Shown here: positions 36,001 to 46,477 of the stretch, piece by piece
How positions within the stretch are numbered: position 1 is the stretch's first letter
Layout of the letters: each line of letters opens with the position of its first letter
Origin: Bryum argenteum
Lineage: Eukaryota; Streptophyta; Bryopsida; Bryales; Bryaceae
DNA: 64,000 bases
Direction: 5' to 3'
NCBI GenBank assembly: GCA_037043015.1
Contig: CM073322.1
Location: 29,868,864 to 29,932,863 of the forward strand
Notes under the pieces: model-generated
Database searches by the model: none
What the model was told of the DNA's origin: nothing
What the model saw: the letters and a program-made list of their open reading frames with translations, nothing else
Program-made: the position numbers and the translations under genes

Positions 36001-36289
36001 CAAAGTATCTCATATGGATAATCCCGAGTAATGGAAAGCTCAGCTTCAAAGTAGCTTTGAGTTGAAGAGCTGTGTATTAGGGCGCGCGTGTGTACAAAAT
36101 AGGGTCTCGTCCGAGGTTGAGAGAGCTTGTAAAGCATCAATCTGAGTTGTTTCATTTGGTCTGACTGCAGATGCACAGAACGGGAGTGCATCAAGGCCCG
36201 ATGCGGTGCTCGAGGCTTTGGTAGCAGCACCATGCCACAGCCGTGCGTCTGCGAACTTGCCTGCGCACATTTGCGAGGAGGATGCTTGA
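33034..36289 (+). CDS. Unrecognised protein with an internally duplicated two-exon module, seven exons
   Basis: Exons: 33034-33058, 33241-33333, 33512-33594, 33865-34165, 34562-34644, 35327-35624, 36171-36289. They sum to 1002 nt, 333 residues. I do not recognise the family. The first 39 residues are acidic and polar. Residues 40-167 and 168-294 are two copies of one module. Each is a short exon starting DIHGVLVSK and ending in DEQ, followed by a long exon containing RQVTFLSNV, TPEYVPKV, LDEII, EKD, VFLR and LLEHILDSEI. The long exons are about two thirds identical by eye. Each two-exon module begins and ends in phase 1, so duplication keeps the frame. The last 39 residues are Ala/Ser-rich with three Cys. 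No signal peptide or membrane segment is visible; the module looks helical. The flanking introns are also similar between copies, so the duplication is fairly recent. Confidence 0.75.
34790..35211. mobile_element. Insertion inside the fifth intron of the duplicated-module gene
   Basis: In the second module, the intron sequence matching 33,735-33,765 ('gatatgctaag.aattacatca') is displaced, and about 240 bp of unrelated DNA is present. The 3' part ends in CGACTTTAGGGGTTA at about 35,195-35,210 and has 'aagatcttacggtt' near 35,095, features shared with the C/E MITE group. The exact borders are not clear. Confidence 0.45.
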
Positions 36290-36429
36290 GTGTTCGATGT
36301 AATTAAGTCCTCTCTCTGTCTCTCTCAGATCAGAATGGTTTCGAGACATGCTTGACCTCCACTTTGAACTTGAAGACCCGTGAGGATGGATCACATGGTG
36401 TGAAGTGTGTATAGCTAGCTACTATTGCT

Positions 36430-36945
36430 TTACTTATATTTTGTTCTTTTGTTTTTCTCCCTCTCCCTCTTCCTTTCCATTCAGATAGGAAATAGGAAAG
36501 GGTCCACTTCTTGGCCTATGTTCTTTCCTTGATTCTCTCGTTGATTGTATCTCCTTGCTTTATAAGAATTTTAGGATATCCTTCATTCCATGGATCCCTA
36601 CTTCCCAGCTATCCTCTGTTCTATTCTGGTTCCCCATTCTCTTTTTCTTTACTAATCACTCCCAACCTCAAATTTCCCATTCGCGGTTTCCATCCTTTGT
36701 TCCCGATTCCGGCTCCCCCATCCGGCCATCCCCCAATTTCCCTTCTTGGTTTCATCATTTGTTCCCGATTTCCATAATTTGTTCCCAGTTCCTATCATAT
36801 ATTCATGGTTCTCATTATTTGTTTTTGTTCCCATTCTCCGTGCCCAATTCCCAGTTCTTGTTCCATGTTCCCTTGATCTCCTCTTTACTCCTTTCTTTGC
36901 TTCATTTTACATGTTCCACATTCCTTGTCCCTTCGACTCTTGTTA
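36430..36945. repeat. Pyrimidine-rich degenerate short repeat
   Basis: About 500 bp built from variants of TTCCC(A/G)(A/G)TTCC. Almost all the C/T is on the plus strand. The long plus-strand open frame through it (Phe/Pro/Ser-rich, about 36,555-37,133) follows from the composition and is not called as a gene. Confidence 0.65.
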
Positions 36946-38507
36946 TGTTAATGAGATTTAATAAATTATTAATAACAATCAAGTACCACCTACAGAAATC
37001 CTTCAAAATCTTTGAAACTCTTCATATCGTGTATACTCTCATGGGCAAACCACCCTACTGCCGGGAAGGGTCACCAAGGACAAACAGAGAAAACCGGTTG
37101 CATCAGGTCGGGCAACCTGCAAAGGATCGCTAGCAAGTAATCTTGTTCTTTTATATATATAGATGAACCTTCATATCTTATTACTTTAACAAAGCGCATG
37201 AAAATAGCGAATATAAATTATGAATTATGTGAGAAGCAATCAAATTAAGTTATTGCAAAAATATGGGAATAACATGTTTAAATTCATGATTATTACCAAA
37301 GTTTTTTAAAATGTAAATATTGCTCATTATATTATTAATCACATTTCATAAGCATGGACATGAGAGATTAGGAGGACATTCATTTTAATATACAAGAATA
37401 ATTAATTAATGGTAATTTTTTTATTAATTGATGATACAATATTTTAAATATGTACTTCAAGGTAAAGCTTAACTTTGTATTAAAATAAAAGTAAAGAGGA
37501 AGTAAACATCAACTTACGAATGGATATGGAAAAAATAAAACAAAAATAACTAGTAAATAAATTTCAACTTAAATATATATTTACTTAAATATAAAATATA
37601 AAACTATACTTGAAATACATATCAGCTTAAAAATAGATATAGAGATAAAAAATAAATTGTCAAAAGAAAGTAAATATGAACTTACAAATAAGAATACAAT
37701 TAAAAAATCAAATTATTTTCTAAGTAAATTTTAGAAAGGTTGTACCCAATATATAAATAAATCATTAATCTCTTACTAATAGAGTTTTATGTGCAACTTC
37801 TATTTGTTGTTCATTAAATTTTACACTTGAAATTTATAAGGAGATCATGACTAGGACTAAAAGAGGTAATGGGTTGCGAGGGTGAAATCCTAATCGACTT
37901 AAAAAGCTTTCTTGCAAATTCAAATGTTGTACCTGTAGACTTTAGATGTCAAGTTATGACTAGAGGTCAAGGTACTGAAAGTCATAGAGGAATTTTTGTT
38001 ACAGCTTACGATCCGATAGATGACAATCTTAATGAAAACGTCCAAATGCATTCCAGATTTTGAATGTGATTTTGAACAAAATTTTTTCTCATAATTGGAT
38101 AGTCTTATGAGTCTTTACGTACGATAGTCTTAGTACATTGAACAGGAAGTTTAGTGTTAATTCATCATTATTTAAAAATTATTGATGTTTTTACTCCGGA
38201 TAAAATCATCATTGAGAGCATAAATTACAAAACTTTTGACAGATCCTTATTATGATCAATAACAAAATTATATTATTCCAATATCATTATAGTATTTTTA
38301 CAAAAAATAGTGTTAATTTTAAGTTTTAAATAGAATTTCAAGAGAAAATCTTACAAACTTACTCATATAATATTATTATTTTTAAATCCGATATATTATA
38401 ATGGAAGAAAGATAAAAAATTATAGACAAACTTCATGTATACAATCCTTATACAATTATTGTAAAAGTTGAGGTTATCGTACTTGGAAATGAACGTGTAA
38501 AAAGTGA

Positions 38508-38510
<3 letters not shown>
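36946..38510. other. Very AT-rich spacer, no gene seen
   Basis: A 100-bp island of normal composition at about 37,035-37,135 sits in otherwise extremely AT-rich DNA. The 64-codon frame at 37,869-38,063 has no recognisable domain. The stretch ends in a poly(A) tract. Confidence 0.45.
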
Positions 38511-38547
<37 letters not shown>

Positions 38548-38565
38548 AAAAAAAAGAAAAAAAAA
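38511..38565. repeat. Poly(A) tract just upstream of the NOL9-like start codon
   Basis: A long A run with a few G interruptions ends about 35 bases before the ATG at 38,600. It could be the tail of a retroposed sequence or an expanded simple repeat. Confidence 0.9.
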
Positions 38566-38599
38566 GACAGTCGTTGGTGGCTTTAGGCAAGCTTGTTGG

Positions 38600-41500
38600 A
38601 TGCAAAGTCATTTTCGTCCCCCAGCAGCTCTAGCAGGAGGAAAAGCGCCCCATGGGACGGAGGCGACAGCTTGGTGTTCTCTCTATGGTAGGACCACTTA
38701 CTGGTCCTTCTTCTTGTCTTTCAGGAAGGAAGTGAAGAATCGAGTGGAGCTGGGAGATGAGACCTTTTCGAAGTTGAAATCGGTCGCCTCAGGCGCAACT
38801 GTTCCGCACTTGGACGCCATGAAAGGGATTCTTTTGAAAGGCTTTTTCAGGTACAGATGGTTGGCCCCCGCTCTGAACGATTGGCCTCGGAAACGCAGAA
38901 AGTCGTTTGCTCAGCGTCAGGAGAGGCGTCAGAAATTGACTACTGCACTCATCTTCTCACAACAAGCGGATGCCGAGACTCCAATTGAGGATGTGCAAAG
39001 CGAGCAAATCGATGAGGTCCCAGCGGAGCTTTCAGAAATATCTGCCATACCTATTACTGTTCCTGATGCTCCAAGCGCACCGAAGCAAAAAACTAGCTTA
39101 TATCCGTGAGTATCTGTTCTACAGCATTACTGCCTAGTGTTCAATCTTCATTGAAGCCGCATGGTGTTCGATGCTCGTTTTTCTGTTTCATAATGTTGTT
39201 CGAGAAGCCCCTCACCCTCAGTAAATTCACACCACACGCTAAATCCAACTATTTGAATGTTGCAGAATTGTATCCTACGAAGGCAGTGTAGCTACAGTCA
39301 AGCTCGGCATCGGCCAGGTTAAACCCTTGCTTAAACCCTAGTTTCATTTGTCTTCGTGTATGTATGTAGGAGTAATGAATTTTGGTGTGTTTTGTTTTGA
39401 AACAACCGATCGTTGTGACTTGACAGATTGTATTAGTAGATGGGTGTGCAATGGTTCAAGTCGTGGAGGGTCAGGCGGCTATGCTTGGCTACTCTTTCCC
39501 TTGCAACACAGAGGTTCTTGTTTGCTCAAGCTCCAAGCTTGGTGAAGTGATCACCATTGAAGCGCGGCCTGAAAGATCAGGAGTGTCGACTTTGGAGGAA
39601 ACAAAGAACACGGGCGACGTGCTGGGTTGCCAATTAAGATTTGCCTCCCACACCCTCTCAACAACTGATGGCATTTCTGAAGGAGCTTTGTCCTTCAAAC
39701 TAGTAAGTGACTGTTTGTTGAATCCGCTCGGTCTAAATGGTTTCTTGTTAGTGACGGTCCCTTGTGATATATGTGTAACCTTGAACATATCAAATACCTA
39801 CCTGATTGACATGGGTGTTTTGTGTAGGATTTTGTTGGCAAGGATAGGGACAAAGTATTTGGAAATCAATATCAGGATGACACGAATCAGTTGGACAGCG
39901 AGAATGACGAACTCGATTTAGATTCAGAAGCGAGTTACTCAGATAGTGAAGATGAAGATGAGAGAGACGATCAGATCGAAGTACCTGCGGAAGATGTTGA
40001 GCCAGAAAGTGCGAAGAAACGTAAAGGTCGTGAGCTGAGAACATCTAGTGCGAAGAAACTAAGGGTAGTAGCAAGTTTGGAGGACTACTCTGCGGTAACA
40101 CAATTGCCATACGATTGGAAGGCAGCTGTTGAAACCATCACACAAGGTTCTGTTGTGCCGGTGATTGCCGTTTGTGGTGCGAAGAATGTTGGGAAGTCTA
40201 CATTTGCTCGATTCCTCGTGAACTCACTTCTTAACAGGTCTGTGATCTTGTCACTGGTTGTTTGATTGAAGTGACCATTGTTAAGTGAATTCGTCCTTTG
40301 CAAAATCTCATCATGCAGATGTACGTACTTGTAGCGATTAAGAATCATCCCTGACATGCTTTTGTACAAAAACCAGATATAAGGAAGTTGCGTATCTGGA
40401 TACCGATGTTGGACAACCAGAATTCACGGCTCCTGGGTGTATTTCGCTTCACATTCTTGACAGTCCAGTTGTTGGTAAGACTTCGGAGTTTTTGATAGCC
40501 TTTTCCTTCTGCAGCACTGTGAAAATTGTGCGCAAAAATTTCTTTTTTTTGTTTTCCCGTTTTGTATTCGATTTGCTGTACGTGAGAATTAGGGGTTCTT
40601 GCAAATCATCTCAAGTGCTCACTATGCACCATTGCTTTCTAGGCCCACCTGCAATGCATCTTCGGTCACCAGAGAGGTAATCTACGTCCTAGTTTCATGT
40701 TGTCCATGAAATTGCAACCTTATTATCGTTTCTTCAAACTTCTGGATCTTCATCGTAATTGAACTCAGCAGGTCTTGTTGAGCTAAACGCTTTTTTCAAC
40801 TTTTATATGAGACTGTGGGTTGATACTTCACATTCTAAGTATTGCTGTGTATCTGACTATGCAGGTGCTTTTTCTATGGAGATGTTTCGCCAAAAAGCAA
40901 TCCTTTGATGTATGGTGAACATGTGGCTGATCTGGTGAAGTATTTTCATGATAAGTATTCTGTCAATTCTACATCAAAGATCCCACTAATCATCAATACA
41001 CATGGATGGGTGAAAGGTATCAGCAACTCTTCTCAAGCACGTAACACCTGATTATCTTGTCAGCATCATCTCGATTATGTACATTTGCAAACAGAGATGA
41101 TGTTTTGCTAAGCAGTCATTTCTTATTTGTCGCAGGTATCGGGTACGATGTTGTCGTCAACATTTTGAATACTACATCTCCAACCCACGTGGTGCAAGTG
41201 TTAGCGAACTCGGAGAAGAAGAATCTGCCACGCAGCAAGTTCTGGGATGAAAGCAGTAGCGCGCAAACTTTATATGTAGAGAGTGCGGTTGAGAATCTGA
41301 ACATGTAAGCAACTCTGTTATCTTGGGACTTGTGCTGCATTCAAATGTGATTGTTTGTGTGTACCTTACGTACTCAAATCATACAACAGGCATCATCGAA
41401 GTGGAAGATCGGCGCATCATTTACGAGCAGCTCGATTGCTGGCGTATTTTCAACAGTGTTCTGGAGAGAATTCAGCCCCTTTTCCTTACCGGGAAAGCAA

Positions 41501-42332
41501 GCTCTTCGCTCAAACTGCGATGTCACTTGTGAAGGATACCCCTTATGAAGTTCCGTTCACAGCCCTGAAAATCAAGCATCTTCATTCTGAGGTGTGTGCC
41601 GGCCTTCTTACATTCCTTTCTCTGATCCTCAAAGAAAGAGGTGATTGCTCAATGAGGAGGATGTTCTCATTTCTTTTGTTTGTGTTTCTACTTGTTGATT
41701 TATTCAGGTACCACCATCAGAGAGTCTCCGATGTGTAAATGCAACTATTGTGGGTCTGGGGGTGACTTCTGGTCAGAACGAGGATGATGAGAGGAGGTCC
41801 GCCCTCCCGATCTGCTTGGGCCTCGGTAAGATTCTTCCAGAATGGTTCAAAAGCAATGCTTTTAGAGCTTTTACTATTATCTTGCTGACGTTTTTTTTGT
41901 GAAAAGCTTACGGAGGTGGTCTTTCATGAAAGTTGAGTATGGCTGTTGTGCAGGAATTGTGAAAGCAGTTGATGTAAAGAGAGGCGTGTTTTATATCAGC
42001 ACGCCCGTACCTCGTGAAAAGCTCCAACAAGTCGATGTCCTGCTTCAGGGTCGTGTTGAGATTCCAGTCCCACTCCTGATGGTAAGCAACCTCAGACCAT
42101 GTATGAAGTCCTGTGCAATCTCAGATCATGTAAGGAATGTTGTGCAACCTCAGATCATGTATGAAGTTTTGTGTTGGAGGATTTGTATTCTCGTATGAAC
42201 ATTTCTCGTTGGTGTCTGCAGGCTAGAGGATACATGTGTCCGTATTTGAGCAAAGCAACACAAATAGTGGACGGAGTAGGTGCCGGCGCCATGAAAAGCA
42301 CGAAGAAGCCTAGCGCGAAGAAGATGCCGTGA
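38600..42332 (+). CDS. NOL9: NOL9/GRC3-type polynucleotide 5'-hydroxyl kinase, twelve exons
   Basis: Exons: 38600-39105, 39266-39317, 39427-39702, 39828-40237, 40377-40474, 40643-40676, 40865-41016, 41136-41304, 41390-41591, 41708-41825, 41954-42081, 42222-42332. They sum to 2256 nt, 751 residues. GRC3/NOL9 phosphorylates RNA 5'-OH ends and is needed for ITS2 processing of pre-rRNA in the nucleolus. Seen here: Walker A GAKNVGKST (about 395-403), YLDTDVGQPEF (about 421-431), a lid-like HLRSPERCFFYGDVSP, LIINTHGWVKGIGYD and the C-terminal VDVLLQGRVEIPVPLL. This order matches Arabidopsis At5g11010 but with a long N-terminal part, as in animal NOL9: a beta-rich domain (IVLVDGCAMVQVVEG) and an acidic stretch plus a KKRKGR basic signal. 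The C-terminus is Lys-rich. The first exon's start is uncertain because the frame is open upstream into the poly(A) tract. Confidence 0.94.
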
Positions 42333-44382
42333 AGCTGTCTGTACATTCTTCGGAAGATATGATCAGTAATCTTCAAAGAACGAAGTTTTCTGCACCGTCT
42401 TGAGTTTTTGGATAGTTTGTACTTCGTTACCAAATTTTGCAATGTAGACTTGGTCCATTTTTGAGAGGAGGCCAAGGTGCTCAAGATTGTTCGGAACTAT
42501 TACTGTGTTGCTATTGCACAGTGAGGCATTTTCTGTAAGCTTCTTGCATCAATTCCAAGTGGAAGATCAATGAATTTTTTTGCGTGACTCGAAGGAACTT
42601 ATGTGCAGTCATTCAACTGCCTGTTTTGTGATATGAATTGTCTTCAAGTGCTATCGGTTTAAATGGAAACTGTAGATTGTGGTGCCCCGTTCAGAGTAAT
42701 CCATAAACGATAATAGTATTAAATTCTTTTTTAAAAAAAATCCACTGCAAAATTGTTGTGATATATGGTTGAACAGCCTATTTCTGAGCACCTTCCTAAA
42801 ACCGAACTCTACATGCCCATATTGAATCGAGCATCTCACCACCCGAAGTGGAGCTCATCAGTAGCTTGCCTCTTGCACAAACGCTAGGTGCTTTCCTCCC
42901 ACAGGGTGGTTCTTGTCCGCATGTGGGTTGGTGTGTGATGGGCATTAAGGAGTGAAACGCACAGTTTAATGCCCCACCTATGTCCCATTATAGCCGTCTA
43001 CTTGTCTCCCACTTTGGAAATTTATAGTAAATGGAGAATTATTGAGAAAATTATGATTCAACTTGGACTAATTTTCTGTTGTATTTGCTAATATGAGGGA
43101 AAAAGTTCATGTTCTGATTTTATGAAGAATTCCAAGAACCCCTTAAATGCTCAGGAATAGGCAGGTTGACTTTAGTTAATAATTATGATACCCTCTACAT
43201 AGTTGTTTAGTTTTCATTAACGTATTTAGGATGACCGTTCCTCTTTGTATCCTCTTCGTATCCTCTCTGTAGTGTGCATTGCAAAATAGGTACTGGCTCA
43301 AACATGGTATGAAGTACCAAGTTTTACACCCACAAGTACACCCTCCTTGGTGTGTAAATGTACATCATGGTGTACTAACTACACCGTTGGTGTAACTAGC
43401 CACTATTGCGTGTACCCAAAAGCGTGACATTGGAGCCAACGAAAGCGCCATGTGGAGTATATTTTTGGGTGTTTCCTCGACCTCCAGAACCAAAAACTGC
43501 CATTTTTCACCTTCGTTGGGAAATGGGGAAATGGAGAATTTTTTTTTTTCTGGTTTTAGACTTTGAACCGTAAGATCTTGTACCTAACTTGTATACAAAG
43601 GACTGGTCAAAATTTCAACCATTGGATGTTTGTCATTTGTGAGATCATAACAATCAAAGTTTGTCCAACACTTTTTTTTGCCTCTGCGTGAGAGGCGTTG
43701 TCTAAATGGTGCCAAGGGCAACTTGATGATTGTTACTCCAAATATTTTTCCCTCATTTTTTTTCATGTAGGTAATCAAGTTGGGTATGCTCATGCAAAAT
43801 TTTAGAGACCAATTCCACTTTTTGACCTTAATGTAAAATATTTTATGAAAGAAGGTCTAAAAATAACCATATAGTAAAACAAGCACCACATATGATATAT
43901 TTAGTTTGAGAAAAATCTCGACGGTGTGAAGGTGCATTATTTTATGATAATGTGAATTTCGAAAAAAAAAATCTTGAAAAAAAAGCAAAATCTCAAATTT
44001 TGGCAATTTTTGAAAGAAAAAATTGTAAAATTACTAGAAATTGTGAAGATTGTTTTTGAAAGTTTTGGAGGCTGCCCTTGTAAAATTGGTAAACTTTTTG
44101 ACTTTGGATACTTTGGAATTTGAATAGTAATTTGGTTATGAAAATATTTCTAAAAAAAATTAAAAAAATAAAATAATTTAACTGCCCGTTTTGAACTTGA
44201 AACCTAAAATTTCTAGATGAAGGTTATAAAATTAAAATTTGGCTTTACAAATTTTACCTCATACACATTACAATATGGGGAGCATCTTGTAAAAATCTTA
44301 GGCAATAATATCAATTTAATTCCTTAAAACGAGCTGCTCGAAATCTCAGAAAACCGAATCGCTTTTCCTGGATTTTTAGGGG
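42333..44382. other. 3' flank of NOL9-like gene and MITE-rich spacer
   Basis: The first 300 bp are probably 3' UTR. A reverse-oriented relative of the family C/E interior lies at about 43,560-43,690 (on the minus strand 'gttatgatctcac' and 'aagatcttacggtt'). The stretch ends in GGATTTTTAGGGGTTAA at 44,371-44,386, the right end of another TTAA element with no clear left end. No gene is seen. Confidence 0.45.
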
Positions 44383-44942
44383 TTAAGGTAGCGACACCCA
44401 TAACCGTCCCAATAAGCAAATATGGTTGGTTACAACCACCAAGAAAGCTTGAAAAAAATATCTACAGATTAGCAATTGAGAGTAAAAAATATTCGCTTTG
44501 AGAGAAGAGGTTATGTGACGAGCCTGAATTTATAAGAATTTTTCAAAGTACAAAATGAACATACTTATGTGCTTGTCCATAGGTGGAGCTAAAAATGACC
44601 ACGACTGAAGTGTTTGTTGTCCTGTAGCAGCTAAAAACCAAGAAAGATAGTTCCTATAAAAGTTAAACGGGAAATTGAAAAACGTCCCACCGTGGTTCAA
44701 AATTCCAAGCTGTGGATAAGCAAGATCTACCAGTAGAGGAAGAACATTAAAACACTATGCACTTTACACCATGACATACAACATCCATTTCCAACCAATC
44801 GGCAGTAAAGCACGCTTTAATGTACACCCATTACCGTCCCTTTTTCACAACAGTCAACTATGGGTCTGGAAAGGTCAGCAATAGGTACAATTATAGGTCA
44901 CACCAATTGGGACAAGGATGCTTATGGGTGTCGCTACCTTAA
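44383..44942. mobile_element. TTAA MITE with GGTAGCGAC termini, 560 bp
   Basis: TTAAGGTAGCGACACCCATAA at the left is perfectly mirrored at the right, with TTAA at both boundaries. Unlike the others its end is GGTAGCG instead of CCCT, so it is a different TTAA-targeting family. It sits against the GGGGTTAA end of another element, sharing the TTAA. No transposase. Confidence 0.85.
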
Positions 44943-45346
44943 TCGGTGAGCTAGTGGAGTGACAAGTCACAAGCAAGAGCGCATCTTGCTTGTGGTTTGG
45001 CAAAAGGCTAGTGGAAGTAGGCCAATCAGGGCCATCCAAGCGATCTTGCTAAACAAGGGATCTCACCAATACACACATGGAGTAGCCATGACACTAGTAC
45101 ACGCACCACTACAATAGTGTGCTCATACGGTGTACTCCTCTGGCGTAGTAAGGGGGCTTTTCCTCTAGTGAAGGAGAAACTCTAGATTGTTTAATTCTAA
45201 AATTACAAGAGGCCCACTTTGGGCTCATTTGGCTTTGGTTAGCTTTTGTATTACTATTTTTAGATCGCATGAAGTTGCTCCGGAAGAAACACCAAGGAGC
45301 TTTAGGGGCTAACCTGTTGAATAATCAAGCATGTAAAAGGAACTAC

Positions 45347-45613
45347 TTAACCCCTAAACGACCACGACCACCGATTCGGATTTTATTGTCAAGGCAAAAA
45401 AAATTTACAGTCAACTTCAAATGTTATGATCTCACATCTAGTGATGATCCAACGGTTGAAAATTTTCACACTACCACCAATGGTAGTCTACTTCAAGATC
45501 CTACGGTTAAAATTATCAAAAATTTCCAAAAATATTGGACGTACCCCCATTAGTACATAGTGGTCAGTGTTGGGATTTCAAGCTCCAAAACATTGTGGAT
45601 CTTTAAGGGTTAA
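45347..45613 (+). mobile_element. TTAA MITE family E, copy 1, 267 bp
   Basis: The ends are TTAACCCCTAAACGACC and GGATCTTTAAGGGTTAA, with TTAA at each boundary. The whole element is nearly identical to 62,357-62,626. The interior contains 'gatgatccaacggttgaaa' and 'caagatcctacggtt'. The open frame across it is not a gene. Confidence 0.9.
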
Positions 45614-46477
45614 AAACTCAAATTTCACATTAGGAAATTTGTATTGGAGTTAACTCCAAAACTACACGGCCTAGTTTCATCACTTCACCCTCCAAGCCAA
45701 AAAGTTTATTCAGAGGATTGTAACCGTAAAAATTTGTACATGATTATATACACCAAATCTCAATTTGTGAGATTTCTCACCATTTGCAAGATCATAACAT
45801 TTGAAGTTGTGTTAGAACATTAGAATAGATACCTCCAAACTCTGAATCTTTCACAGATTAGTCCAACTTTCTACTTTTATCCTTTACTTCTTGGTTTCAT
45901 TCATTTGATGATGCTCAGGCCTCGCCATTGAAGAGCAGCGATTGCGGCAATTAGCATCGTTTGCGATTCTCAGTCAGCCGAACCCAATTCGAGAGTGACA
46001 CAGGAGCTTCTCTTTGAGCAATCCCGTATCAACCCCATTCATCCTTTTTGATATCACCGAGATTTTTCAACTTTCACTTCCAATTGAGGCGCAGGAGCAA
46101 GCACTGCTGATATAATCGCTACATTCAACGAGTTCGAGCTTCCGAATATACTCTGTTTTCTTTGAATTGAGTAGCAGGAGCTGAAATTCAGAAAGCGGTG
46201 CTTGCAGCTTTACTTGTGAATGAAAACTGTTGAGGTGAGTTGCCACACCAATTCTTAATATACACTGAGAGATAGATAGATCGGCAATGCCCTCGACGCA
46301 AGTCTATCATAACATCCTTCATATCCCAGAGTTGTATCGAGTTTGAATGTTTGTATTATCTGACGAAGTTTGCAGCCAGTGCCATCTCGGTTATTAGGGT
46401 TTCTGGGTTGGTCCAATTGCACTTTCTTGGTCTATTTGCACTTGTGAAGATTGTGAACCGTTGTGCAGATTGTTGGA
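45614..46477. other. Upstream region of the LTO1-like gene
   Basis: A reverse-oriented relative of the family E interior lies at about 45,720-45,810. From about 45,900 the composition becomes genic, and the stretch probably holds the promoter and 5' UTR of the LTO1-like gene. Confidence 0.45.

Noticed and set aside
36555-37133. 192-codon Phe/Pro/Ser-rich frame
   Set aside because: Explained by the pyrimidine-rich degenerate repeat; no domain.
37033-37133. MGKPPYC-like start recalling R2R3-MYB proteins
   Set aside because: Only the first few residues resemble a MYB start; no Trp-repeat follows.
45269-45553. 94-codon frame, with a similar one at 62,291-62,572
   Set aside because: Both are the family E MITE read through; similarity is that of the element and not of a conserved protein.
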